Shown here in pieces: positions 22,896 through 33,547 of a stretch of 64,000 nt of DNA. The stretch covers positions 30,965,613 to 31,029,612 of the forward strand of contig CM057156.1 of the NCBI GenBank assembly GCA_029962745.1. The letters are read 5' to 3'. The notes under the pieces were generated by a model. The model worked only from the letters and a program-made list of their open reading frames with translations. It had not been told where the DNA came from and ran no database searches. Both the position numbers and the translations under genes were made by a program. The DNA comes from Echinometra lucunter (lineage: Eukaryota > Echinodermata > Echinoidea > Camarodonta > Echinometridae). The stretch's first letter is position 1, and every line of letters begins with the position of its first letter.

Positions 22896-23992
22896 CTATA
22901 TAGACAAGATGTGGGACAAAGGAAATGTGACAAAGTTCGCAATTATGAAATCCGCGATATTGACGAATTAAACTACCCAACATGATGAAGAAGAAAAATC
23001 TCCATGATGATCTGCATGTTTAAGGAGCATAATATGTGCTACCTTGTAGGGCAGTCGGAAATTCAGTCAGTTGATGATGAATTGCATATATTTAAGTAGA
23101 TACGCGCATATCCTACAGCCATGCATTTATAAACCCAATTTTCTATATCATTGTATATTGGGGCCCAACTATTACAGGCATATTTGACAGTTTTACGCCA
23201 AACGCCTGTCCAGAGAAAAGTACAAAGTCCAGAGAAATAAAGAAATGCAGCATTAAAAAAAAATAACAAGGAAATATATTTTTCCCCTTCCTTGCTTCTT
23301 GCTATATAATCTTGTAAACATACTTGTGGATGAAAGTTTTCGATCTATTGGGTAGAATTCGAGATGCAATGAAACCTCAGTAAGCCAAAATTTCAGTAAA
23401 TCTCTATTAACGTTCTCTGAATATCGCTAAACTGTCTGCATTTCAGTGGTTAGGTTTGTTTCGTTTCTTTAGGAGAATGCCATACAATTCATGGCCGTTA
23501 AAACATTCTCCAGTGCCAAATTTAAAGTATCAGAAATGAAATAGAAAGGGTCTTGGTCAGAAAAAAGAAGTTAAAATGTTTGAGGGAAAATTATTATTGA
23601 TAAAAATATCAGATTAGCAAAAGAAACAAAACAAAACAAAACAAAAATTAAAATCAATAAAATAAAACAAATCAACAAACAAGAAACAAAAAAATGAAAC
23701 GAAGTCAGGCCGGGTGACAAGTTAAGAGGTAAACATGAAGACGTAAAAATGTCAGACGTGTACATGACAGAGGCATATATCCACAGGAATAAAACATGAA
23801 AGGTAAAATGTCAGAGGTAAATATTCAAAGGTAAAAATGTAAAAGTTAAACGTGTTGATTTTCTTCTCTGTGAAATTCCCAGATAATTAATTTCATTTTT
23901 CACTTTGTACCGCTTTTTAATGTAAGAAGTAATTCAAGCAAATCAATTATCACTACATTTTAGTGAAAATCAGTTCAGAGACACTCTCGAGC
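22894..23992. other. plain sequence
   Basis: No gene is seen. An AAAAC-rich tract lies at about 23624-23700. Confidence 0.5.
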
Positions 23993-24105
23993 TTAAAATA
24001 GAAACACCAGAGGAAACATAGCTATCAAAGTCGACATAAATATGAAACCTAAAAGGCCCGCCATGACATATACTGCAATCATGGCAACTCGACAACAATC
24101 TTTCA
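23993..24105 (-). CDS. candidate last exon, membrane-protein C-terminus
   Basis: On the minus strand a textbook acceptor, a pyrimidine tract ending TTTCCCCCTCCAG, sits immediately before 24105. The open frame that follows encodes 36 residues starting KDCCRVAMIAVYVMAG and ending IAMFPLVFLF, then a TAA stop at 23993-23995. The exon enters in phase 1. The product would be one long hydrophobic helix at the very C-terminus after a charged, cysteine-containing lead-in, as in a tail segment of a membrane protein. A variant poly(A) signal ATTAAA lies about 60 bp further downstream on the minus strand. I do not recognise the family and found no upstream exon. A chance open frame in T-rich DNA would also look hydrophobic. 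Confidence 0.33.
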
Positions 24106-24701
24106 CTGGAGGGGGAAAGATGAAAGGAAGAAGACTTTCCGACTCTTCTCGTGAAATTAATCCCCTGAGGTATGTGACATCCCACACTTGACCTTTTGTT
24201 GGAGGGTCGTTGCCTCAATCCGTCTGCTTATATCTAACCTTTTCCAGTTGCCATCAAGGTTACGCAGAGTCAAGTGGTTTACCCCAATTATTGTTCTTCA
24301 TCTACTCTGGCGAGCTGAGGTTTCCGGTAATCGAATCAGAGATGACTTCATTTTAGCGCAGCGTCGTCCTCCGAAATGTGAGTAAGTCATCGAATCGTAG
24401 ATTCTTGGTGGTTAGGATGTCTGGAGAGATTAATGTCATATAGCCTCGGCTAATCTTAAATAAGTTTTCGTTTCTGAGAGCGACATGCGAGTACTTAGTG
24501 ATTTTTGAACTATATTTAGGGCACTGTAAGGACCTGGATGAAAGCTCTTCGAAAGGTTACATTAAGTAGTAAATAGAAAACATATTACGATGCCTGGTTT
24601 CACCCTCATATTCCCATTATTTGTATGTAAAATCTTAGGGGCTTCAAAATACAAGGATGTTTCTATAGGTAATCCTGTTATATACACAGAGGTATCATAT
24701 A
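24106..24701. other. would-be intron of the exon candidate; nothing else seen
   Basis: GC content is slightly raised near 24200-24400. An open frame at 24188-24385 (+) has no recognisable features. Confidence 0.4.
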
Positions 24702-24859
24702 GGGGGCGTTTCATCAACATTTTTCGTCTGACAAGCTGTCAGATCTGACATCTTTTCTTGATTTTGATTGGCTGAGAAGCATCATTACTATGGCAACTGT
24801 CGGATAAAACAGACTTTGTCGGATAAAGCATCCGACAAGCCTTTTCATGAAACGCTCCC
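24702..24859. mobile_element. MITE of the GGGGAGCGTTTCATGAA family, copy 1
   Basis: Left end GGGGGCGTTTCAT pairs with GGGAGCGTTTCAT read inward from the right. Subterminal GACAAGCTGTCAGATC and repeats of GTCGGATAAA add internal symmetry. The element carries no coding capacity. The same end sequence occurs at 55268-55411. The flanks share ATA, possibly a 3-bp target duplication but too short to be sure. Confidence 0.75.
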
Positions 24860-24892
24860 ATAATCGCATGTGCATTTAAATCCCTTTGATTG

Positions 24893-24895
<3 letters not shown>

Positions 24896-24945
<50 letters not shown>
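24896..24945 (+). repeat. (GA)n microsatellite
   Basis: 50 bp of pure AG. Confidence 0.95.
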
Positions 24946-24947
<2 letters not shown>

Positions 24948-25873
24948 GCAATGATTTCAAGCAGATAATTCAAATTGTGAAACATGATAATCATATAATG
25001 TCATCCAATAAAGAATTTTTGGCTAATGGTGCAGAAAAGTCATTTTATCACGGTATACACACAAAATATGTCTCATGAAAACAAGGAAAGATTCTGAAAA
25101 CTTACTTATTTTAAAGACCAAACAATCATAAAGATGTTACCTTCTAGTCTGATATTTATTATGAAATATATCGATAATATATGCTCCAAAATGTAATATT
25201 GGTTTCAAATTAATGCATATATACTTATTACAGTATAATATATCAATGTTTTTGTTTCACCTAATTACGAGGAAATGTATGTTCATCAGATTGTATTACC
25301 TTAATAGAGGTTAATGTATATGGTTTAAAATTACGCATCAGCCAGACCAGATTAAATAAGTGGTTGATATAACACTAATTCAAAAAATTATTTCATTTAG
25401 GCGATAATTACTGAAAATTTCTTTTCCAGATCATACCTCATTTCACAAACATGAGTTTGTCTGACATGGCAGGAAAGCACATTACGCACTAGTAGAGAAA
25501 TATCGGGGTCTCGCGCAGCCCGTTCAAGCTGTCGAAATTGTAAAGTGGCATAATCAACTTCCGAAATGTGTCAGCTTTTCCCGAAAAGCTTGGACACATT
25601 ATGTACTTCAAAGTATGTTAATGTCAGTTATTGTTTGTTTATTTTTGCTTGCTAGTCCGATTTCATTTCCAATTGCGCCCTTTTAATAAAAATCCTTGAT
25701 CCGTTCTTTATCCGTTGTTAAGTCTCATCTCGCATCTCTGAGGAATAAGACCTGCCACTATTTCTTGATGTCCACTTGATCATTCTACAACATATATAGG
25801 CTTCAGGGTAAAATAATTATTACTTGATTGACGAAACTCAAGTAACTTCCTTGTCCTTTCATACATTCTCTTC
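24946..25873. other. plain AT-rich sequence with one hairpin
   Basis: At 25567-25601, ATGTGTC-AGCTTTTC faces GAAAAGCT-TG-GACACAT across a CC loop. No gene is seen. Confidence 0.5.
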
Positions 25874-26832
25874 AGTGGCGTAGACAGGATCTTACACCTG
25901 GGGGGGGGGGATGATTTGCCGTTCACGAGAAATCAGGATCAATTTCGTATACAGATACACACAACGCACACGCACACCCACACAGGGCCGTACACAGAAA
26001 TTTTCTCCGGGGGGGGGGGGCAAGATGCGTAAAAACTTTCGAAGAAACTTGAAAGCGAGGGAGCGAAGCGACCGAGCTTGTCATGGGGGCGCTTTTGCAT
26101 TTTTAAAAATGAAATTGAAGGATTTGGTGCACATTTTTGTGAATTTTGTGAAAATTTTCAGTAAAGAAAAATGTAAGTTTTCAAAATTTCGGGGGGGGGG
26201 GGGCAACTGCCCCCCTGCCCCCCGCTGCGTACGGCCATGCACCCACACACCCCCACACACACACCCACACACATACACCCGAATGCACAGACATAGACAG
26301 AAGATGTACGCACCGTGACAAACGAATATAGGATATGGACTGACGCACATTATTGCATATTTGCATCACGCTATTTATCTTTTTTATAAATTTTGTTGTT
26401 ACACCACTTCAGAATAACTGTGACGGCGCCGAAATTACCCTAAAGTAATATAAATAACTACATAAATCAGAATAATGATCGATATAGTTATGATAGTAAT
26501 CGTCATTTCAGTCACATTAACGATGATGATGATGATGATGATAACTATCATTATTATCATAAGCATAATAACAATAATACATGACTAATTATTATTATCA
26601 TTACTATTATCATTATTATTATTATTATTATTGTTGTTGTTATAATGATAATAATTATTATTATTATTATTGATGTTCCATCATTTCTAAACATATTTAT
26701 TCGGTTTAATTGTAAGCAAACATCCTTCCCTAAAACCTTGGGGGGGGGGATGATTGTACATGTCATACCCCCCCCCCACCTTGTGAGGTTGGGGGATGCA
26801 TACCCTTCATCCCCCTGCTGTCTATGCCCCTG
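25874..26832. mobile_element. hAT-like element, 959 bp, host of a nested element
   Basis: The left end is CAGTGGCGTAGACAGG. The right end read inward is CAGGGGCATAGACAGCAGG. The flanks are ATTCTCTT (25866-25873) and CTTCTCTT (26833-26840), an 8-bp target duplication with one mismatch. Inside are poly(G) runs near both ends, a CA-rich stretch holding the nested element at 25983-26239, a GAT/ATT triplet region (about 26520-26690), and no transposase. The insertion sits in the first unit of the adjoining minisatellite. Joining the flanks gives a normal unit, which independently supports the boundaries. Confidence 0.82.
25983..26239. mobile_element. nested hAT-like element with perfect 8-bp target duplication
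   Basis: The ends are CAGGGCCGTACACAG and, read inward on the right, CATGGCCGTACGCAG. CACCCACA lies immediately outside both ends (25975-25982 and 26240-26247). This is a perfect 8-bp duplication, although the CA-rich setting makes coincidence easier than elsewhere. The interior has poly(G) at 26010-26019 and 26190-26202 and the GAGGGAGCGAAGCGACCGAGC motif. There is no coding capacity beyond a stop-poor frame. Confidence 0.78.
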
Positions 26833-27400
26833 CTTCTCTTTATTGCAGTCTTCTCTCTCTCCTCTCAATTTGCGTCCTTTCTTCTCTTGTTTCTCTTTCT
26901 TGCAGTCTTGCCTCCCTCCTGTCACTTTGCGTCCTTTCCCCCTCTTGTTTCCATACCTTCTCTTTCTTGCAGTCTTGCCTCCCTCGTGTCACTTTGCGTC
27001 CCTTTTTCTTCTCTTGTTCAAATACTTTCTCTTTCTTGCAGTCTTGCCTCCCTCCTGTCACTTTACGTCCTTTTTTCTTCTCATTCTCTGTCTTGCAGTC
27101 TTTCCTTCCTCCTGTCACTTTGCGTCCCTTTTCTTCTCTTGTTTAAATACCTTCTCTTTCTTGCAGTCTTCCCTCCCTCTTGTCACTTTGCGTCCCTTTT
27201 CTTTTTTTGTTTATTCCTTTTCTTTCTTGCAGTCGTCCCTCCTTTCGTCCCTTTCCCCTCTTGTTTTTATGTCCACTGAATTTGTACACCTTTTCTTTTG
27301 TGCAGTCTTCCCTCCCTCCTGTCATTTTGCGTCCTTTTCTTCTTTTGTTTTCATACCTTCTCTTTTTTTACAGTCTTCCTTCATCCTCTCCACATCAGAT
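26833..27400 (+). repeat. nine-copy minisatellite of about 67 bp with splice-acceptor-like units
   Basis: The motif TTTCTTGCAGTCTTCCCTCC or a close variant recurs nine times, with AG ending at 26848, 26905, 26972, 27041, 27098, 27166, 27232, 27305 and 27373. Spacings are 57 to 73 bp, mostly 66-69. Each unit continues through CTCCTGTCACTTTGCGTCC into a T/C-rich spacer. The plus strand is pyrimidine-rich, and every copy fits the animal 3' splice consensus (pyrimidine tract, N-C-A-G). Both strands stay open over long distances. The plus frame of 270 codons and the Lys/Glu/Arg-rich minus frames reflect composition. Confidence 0.9.
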
Positions 27401-29128
27401 TCTTCTATATCTGCCTCTCTGTGTCTACTTCTCTCTATATGTTATTATCAATTTTGAAGTTTTACGATGTTACGAGCCGTCGATTGAAGATGATGATCCA
27501 AATTTCTGACAATCTGGCGCTTGGTTTGATCGATCGAGCTTCCCGTGGAAAATCATCCACCGCAATTACCACAATTAATGCATAATAATACGGTTCGGGG
27601 GACGAAAAGGAAGAGCTATAATGGCAAGCTCGCGGCAAGTATGGATAAGAATAACACGGCCCACAGGATAGGTCATGTACCGTAGCTGATCCGGATTGAC
27701 AAGTACATTATTCAGAGACGATGTCTTAAGTTTACAATACACAGTATTGTGATTAATTATTTGATTTTCGAAGCGTCTCTGTTAAGGTAATGAAAAATGG
27801 AACGCATAAACTTCATCTTAAATAGAATGTAAAACGAAAGTAGTTTAAATCAACAAACCAATAAGACACTGGTAAATGATTTATTGATAAATGAAATATT
27901 TTGGATTGACGACTCTTATTTCTTTATTGCGAATCTTTTGTAATTTCTTCGAGAGCACTGCTCGAAGACAAATATTATTTGAAATATTTACTTGTTGTTA
28001 CCAAAGTGTTTAGATATTTGATGATATTATTCATCCGTCCAACGTAAATTCGATGCAATATTCGATTAAACATATTATATAGCAACATATTCAAAACTTT
28101 GAAATGAAGACCATTATTACCATGACACTGTTCACCAATCATGCCTATGCAGCCACATTTTTATCCTCTGTTATTTCCACCTCCTTTGATTTATACTGTC
28201 TCTTTTCCATGTTTGCTGCTACCTTTCTACTAGTATACAGCTATCTGCTGTTTGTAATTTAAGTTGGAAGCAGTATAGAGGTCGTAGTCGTAGCAGAGCT
28301 AAAACTAGGAGGGGCTAATTGTGATGCCCAAATGAGTGATTCACTGAAACAATAGTGTGGCTTCTAAATGGTGCAGAAGATATCTTCTTAGACATGTTAG
28401 AAGATATAGAAGATTTGAGAGTTTTACCATTGTCACCTACATGCTCTAAATGCAATGAGATATTTTATTGCACTGTAATATGATATTGAAAGCCAAAATT
28501 CGTAGATACGTCCACAGTATTAAGGGACTTATCTCACCTATCGCGCAGTAACCTAAAACCTTAAGTGGATCTACATTATAAACCCGCACTGAAGCAAAGA
28601 CAAATTCGTACAGTAAATGTGATGGCTAAAAGCTGCCTGAACTTCAATTTCCCTTTTGAAGGTCGTTTTTTACAAGGATGTTTGGGATTTGGTGAGCTAG
28701 AATATTGAATCTTGTAAAGCTTTTTGATAGGCCAATCTCTCAGTCCGTGTCAGCATTTTGAACAATCAACATCTTACTCTGGGTATGCTGGAGAGAAGCA
28801 TGCATAATATTGTTCTAAATTGTTAATATATTGTTATTGACAGTTTATAATTGTTATTATTGACTCTTTTTAATTTATGAAGATCCCACACTCTAGCTAA
28901 TAACTGGTGGGACAAATTAAGGCACCGTATTAAGTAACTGAAATTGAGACTGAAATTGTGTGGCAATTTTTGGAGTGTAATAAGTGCAAAAGATAAAACA
29001 GGGAATTAAAACAAAAACCCCAAGTAAATAAAAAGCAAGGTGAAGAAACATGTAGAGAGAAAAAAAAAAGAGATTAAAAAAAATACATAGATCTATGTAT
29101 CGATCGATCAATGGATAGAGAAATAGAT
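27401..29128. other. plain sequence, no gene seen
   Basis: A slightly GC-richer patch lies at about 27470-27720. No exon signals or RNAs were recognised. Confidence 0.5.
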
Positions 29129-29180
29129 AAGAGAAAGAGGGAGAGAGAGAGGGGGGGCAGAGAAAGAGGGAGAGACAAAC

Positions 29181-29279
<99 letters not shown>

Positions 29280-29280
29280 G
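29129..29280 (+). repeat. (GA)n microsatellite, 150 bp
   Basis: GA repeats with GGGG and ACAG interruptions. Confidence 0.95.
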
Positions 29281-29530
29281 CACAGCGGGGAGGGGGTAGT
29301 AGATTAAAAGAGATTATATGGTAAGAAATACTTAATTCGATGATTCGAAGTGCTGACCCGAAAAAAATGTTGTTAATTGGAAGTCATTGAGCAAAGCAAG
29401 AATCCCATTAAATTTTAGCGTCTGTGGGCCTATACTAGGATAGAATAGATTAGTATTAAGCACTTGGCGTCACGCCTGGGAGGTAAAAGACGTTAATCAC
29501 TAACCCTCGGTTCTCTCCACCCGGAATAAC

Positions 29531-29897
29531 TATGGTGGCCCTGAAGTACGCTCGACAACAGGTCATGTGCGACGTGAATTTCGCATCCCAGGTCCTGAAT
29601 TTCGCATCGCGGGTCGTGAACTTCGCATCCCAGGTCACGAATTTCGCGCCGCGGGTCGTGAATTTCACGACTGGGATGCAAAGTTCACGACTGGGATGCA
29701 AAGTTCGCGCCACGGGTCATGAATTTCACGACTGGAATGCAAAGTTCGCGCCACGGGTCCTGAATTTCGCATCGCCGGTCGTGAATTTCGCATCACGGGT
29801 CGTGAAATTCACGAACCATGGCGAGAAATTCGTGACCTGGGATGCGAAATTCACGTCGCACATGACCTGTTGTCGAGCGTACTTCAGGGCCACCATA
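29531..29897. mobile_element. fold-back MITE with 21-bp internal repeats, copy 2 (young)
   Basis: The 367-bp element has perfect 64-bp terminal inverted repeats beginning TATGGTGGCCCTGAAGTACG. Between them lie about ten tandem units of about 21 bp, such as TGAATTTCGCATCGCGGGTC. Several units in the middle are inverted, so each unit is itself part-palindromic. Terminal TA on both sides would suit a Tc1/mariner-type TA duplication, but no longer target duplication is visible. The translated array has a 7-residue period (NFASQV-like). It has no start or splice context and should not be called a protein. Confidence 0.88.
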
Positions 29898-30118
29898 GGT
29901 TTCCCATAGTCTTCTGCTAATAACGCAGTGGGTTCTTAGCGTGCAAAGATAATGACTCTCCTCATTTAACGTCCTATCCGAGGGAAGGAGTGTTTTCCAC
30001 TGCAACATATAGCCTTTGTCTATGAACCGGGGAGGCAGGGGGGGGGGCATGTTAGCACAAAACGTAGGCTTCAGTAATCCGGGATAATTTCGAACGATGT
30101 TTGCTTTCTCTTTAAATT
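29898..30118 (-). mobile_element. SINE core fragment
   Basis: Minus-strand CCTCGGATAGGACGTTAAAT, followed by GAGGAGAGTCATTATCTTTG and CACGCTAAGAACCC (about 29930-29995), is the core motif seen in many marine-invertebrate tRNA SINEs. Poly(G) at about 30041-30049 lies upstream. Confidence 0.55.
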
Positions 30119-30257
30119 CCTTAGATTGGAAATCAGTCTATAAGATTGTGGTTGGGACCAATCCAAATTTAGATTGAGAAAAAGATTGACTTCTAAATCT
30201 ATTAGATTTAGATTTTCAATCTAATTTTGGATTGGTCCCTCGTTGCAATCTAAAGAA
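30119..30257. repeat. palindromic insertion inside the SINE
   Basis: GGGACCAATCC (30154) faces GGATTGGTCCC (ending 30239) with AGATT-rich complementary interiors. CTTAGATTG and CAATCTAAAG form outer arms. It lies between the tRNA-like head (30258-30305) and the core, so it looks like a small hairpin element that interrupted the SINE. Confidence 0.65.
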
Positions 30258-30305
30258 GAGAGTTAACAGGCAGACGCTTTACCGATTCAGCCAACTCACC
30301 ACCTA
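30258..30305 (-). mobile_element. tRNA-like SINE head
   Basis: Minus strand: TGGTGAGTTGGCTGAATCGG (A-box-like TGGCTGAATCGG) leads into AAAGCGTCTGCCTGTTAAC, which resembles a tRNA D-arm and anticodon arm. The B-box half is cut by the palindrome. Confidence 0.55.
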
Positions 30306-30320
30306 TAAATAAATAATTTA

Positions 30321-30405
30321 ACGTGCAAAGATAATGACTCTCCTAATTTAACGTGCAAAGATAATGACTCTCCTAATCTAACGTGCAAAGATAATGACTC
30401 TCCTC
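30321..30405. repeat. three tandem 30-bp units matching the SINE core
   Basis: ACGTGCAAAGATAATGACTC starts at 30321, 30351 and 30381 with an exact 30-bp period. The same sequence occurs once at about 29939 in the SINE core, so part of the core has been locally triplicated. The last unit runs into CTCTACACGGGG, the expected continuation of the core on this strand. Confidence 0.85.
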
Positions 30406-32491
30406 TACACGGGGTTTTCATTACAGTTCAAATTGCTATATTCATTTTTAAAATCTATTTCAGTATATTCTCAGAATTTCAATTGCAGCCTTTGTTTTTA
30501 TGTATTTTATGAATAGCTTGTTGCTTTATATTGTTTTTGTTTTTATGTTTGAATATTGCATGGCTGTGAGCAAGTTTTCATGATTTGTAGGTAGTGCATT
30601 GATTCGTTGAAAATGAAACTTGAAACAAACGACATCCCTATACCTTCTCACTTTATCTCCCCCACTGGAAATAGCTGAATAATAGTTATTCAACCAGTTT
30701 GACCCCTTTGTCATGTAATGTGGTCATACGATTTGAAGGGGGGGGGGGGGGGAGAGAAGAGATGCAAGATTCGAAAACATCTACCGTGCAAAAACACCAA
30801 AACAAAGTCATATTGATATAAACCAAGCAGCAGTCATGCCACCGTCCATCCTTTCTGATGAGTCTTATTTAGATTTATGGGACAACACAGAGCCAAACAG
30901 TTAGTATTCATTGAGATTTATTACAAGTTTGAAGGATTATTCTTTTACCTACTTGTCACAAATCCCTGAAGGACTCATTCATTATACTTTGGAATGGGTC
31001 AGCCGCCTTTTCACATTTTCTCGCCATCTTTCTGGCGTCTGAACCGGTAGTGTGCAAGCATTTGGTTTCCGTTAACATTTTGCACTGCTCTTTTGCAACT
31101 GTATCTGCGTGGAATGACATTTCAGTTGTATTCGTTCTTCTGAAAGCAGGCAGGGTTCAAAATACTCTTCTCTCAGTTTGTATTTCAGAATAGTAAGATG
31201 TTTATCCAAGCATGCGTTATCATTCGGGCAATTTATACTCGTGATATAGTCCGTATGTGTTTATGTGTTATATCCGGAGACTATGTGGAAAATCGTAACC
31301 ACTCAATATTACCATTACTGAATAATTATGAAATTGATAAACACACTGTGCCTTAAAGTTGTTGATAAGATAAAATTGGAACCTGTCGTCAACGAAACAG
31401 GGGATAACATTACAGCAAAGGAAGCATTATCGATTGCATTGTCCAGAACAAAATACCTGTCTTAAGAGACATACTTTCGTACTTCCTCTTTTGGAGAAAA
31501 ACAGTATATTCTACCTTTCTTATATTTTCATCTATAGGTAGATCTATAAGTACAGTGCTTTATATTTTAAGGTTGCAAAGCTTATGCATTTTTCTCTCAG
31601 GTTTTTTTTGGTTATAATTGTTCAGTGCTGTTTTTACTATGATAAAGATATCACATTTTTAATTTCAAAGGGCCCTCAGGTATGGCAGTAATATTCTTCT
31701 TTTAACGTTACGAATTTAATCAACAGTTACAGGAAAAAACTTAAGATCTGAAAACAACTCTTACCGCAGTGAATAAAATTTTGAGAGATATCTTGTTTTT
31801 TATTGTTTCATGTAACATCGTCCTTGAGGCGGGCACTGGAATACGATCGACTCATTTGTTCCCCAATGACATTTTATTTAGTATCACATGGATAAATTCG
31901 ATTCCTATCACTCTCCCATTGGCGCGTGGGTCTTACCAACCCCTAATATCACATAGTTTCATAGTTTCTTGAGTCAAGAAGTACATCATGATGATTATCT
32001 ACCAAACACACCCACTTTGAGCCATTTATTCCCTACAGGCCTTTATTCTATACTGATCATTATGCTCGTTTCGATATCACGATCTTTACACCAACTTTTG
32101 TCATACATACAGGGGACTGCAATTATCCCACGCACAAGTTTCATTTACAGAAAAGAACAAAATCCTGCTCTTCTTTTGAAGTGAGTCACAATTGCAATAA
32201 TTACTGTTGAATTCCCCCAAATCTAGGAAACTGATCGAATAATTTTCGAGTGCTGAAAAAAAAAAATCAAAAATATTCATGCCTTCCATAGAAACTGCGC
32301 TGCGCAGTTCACTTTTTTGAGGATTAATGTAGCTTACTTGCGCGCATATGATAATGTTCATCATCATCTTTTAGTAATTACATGTTCTTACTGTAAGTAG
32401 GCGAATACAGAAACAAAGTAAGACGACGTGCCCTAGTTTTGGATATTAGGAATGCACTGTTGAGAGGCTCAAGGTTCGAACTGGAGCGTCA
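30406..32491. other. 2.1 kb plain sequence with one poly(G) run
   Basis: 15 G lie at 30738-30752. No gene, RNA or transposon end was recognised. Confidence 0.5.
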
Positions 32492-32977
32492 TACACAGTC
32501 GTTTCATTGCTAATTACATTGCAATATGCACTGTAACGCCCTTCGGAAATCCACTTGAAAGTTCATGTGGACTTTATTGTATTTTGATTTTTCTTATCTT
32601 TATTTCATGATTGCCACTTTTATGATCATAGTATAATCACAATTCCGTTGTTATACACAGTCGTTTCATTGCTAATTACATTGCAATATGCACTGTAACG
32701 CCCTTCGGAAATCCACTTGAAAGTTCATATGGACTTTATTGTATTTTGATTTTTCTTATCATTATTTCATGACTGCCACTTTTATGATCATATTATAATC
32801 ATAATTCCGTTGTTATACACAGTCGTTTCATTGCTAATTACATTGCAATATGCATTGTAACGCCCTTCGGAAATCCACTTGAAAGTTCATATGGACTTTA
32901 TTGTATTTTGATTTTTCTTATCATTATTTCATGACTGCCACTTTTATGATCATATTATAATCATAATTCCGTTGTTA
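32492..32977 (+). repeat. three tandem copies of a 162-bp unit
   Basis: Units begin TACACAGTCGTTTCATTGC at 32492, 32654 and 32816, an exact 162-bp period. Units 2 and 3 share variants that unit 1 lacks (CATATGG for CATGTGG, ATGACTGCC for ATGATTGCC, and others). They differ from each other at very few bases, for example GCACTG versus GCATTG. So unit 2 was copied last. The unit contains TCCACTTGAAAGTTCATGTGGA, a small inverted repeat. It has no long open frame. Confidence 0.95.
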
Positions 32978-33011
32978 TTATCATTGTTAGCACCATTATT
33001 GATATTGTTGT

Positions 33012-33012
33012 T

Positions 33013-33048
<36 letters not shown>
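33012..33048 (+). repeat. (ATC)n triplet tract
   Basis: Twelve ATC triplets shortly after the 162-bp array. Confidence 0.95.
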
Positions 33049-33489
33049 TTCACCGTCATATCTTAATTTATGGTTATCATTGTTGTCATGACGATCGATT
33101 TGTCAACAACTTGATTTTCAGTTGGAAAAAACCCCGAAATACATCCAGAACTGGATTTTCCCTGTTTGGTTTTAGTTTCTTCAAGTACTTGTCTTATTAT
33201 CAATTTTCTTTCTGTTTTCTTTCTACTTCCGCAGGATTATGTGCTGTCCAAACAACCTGGCTTTTTTTGGGTATGGTTTCTAAGTATATCTTCCATTGAT
33301 CATCGTCAGTATGTTATGAGAAATAAGATCCAGCTTTTTCATGATAATGGAGTATAGAATATTTCTACGTCTTTTATGCTTTCCACAATCTAAATGCCGT
33401 CTATTGAAAGAAAGTAAGACAGGGTAGGGATCAATGACATCTTAAAGATGAACTGTTTGACATTTTGTCCGGATAAGGCGTCGGGTCTC

Positions 33490-33547
33490 TGTTGACACGT
33501 GACCCAATAAACACAAACACTGCAAGTGTCATCTTCAAAATGGCGGT
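33490..33547 (+). promoter_or_regulatory. promoter-like cluster: E-box, CCAAT, ATGGCGG
   Basis: CACGTGAC (33496-33503), CCAAT (33504-33508) and AAAATGGCGGT (33537-33547, the YY1-type motif often found at animal starts) fall within 52 bp. They lie directly ahead of an open frame that ends at a donor site. No TATA box is evident. The cluster is suggestive but not proof of a promoter. Confidence 0.35.

Noticed and set aside
26557..27457. Plus-strand 270-codon and overlapping plus and minus frames
   Set aside because: They are explained by the pyrimidine-rich minisatellite. Several frames on both strands stay open at once.
33166..33357. Exon after the acceptor-like TTCTACTTCCGCAG at 33234
   Set aside because: The acceptor is good, but the frames after it are short, there is no donor I trust, and it lies upstream of the promoter-like cluster.
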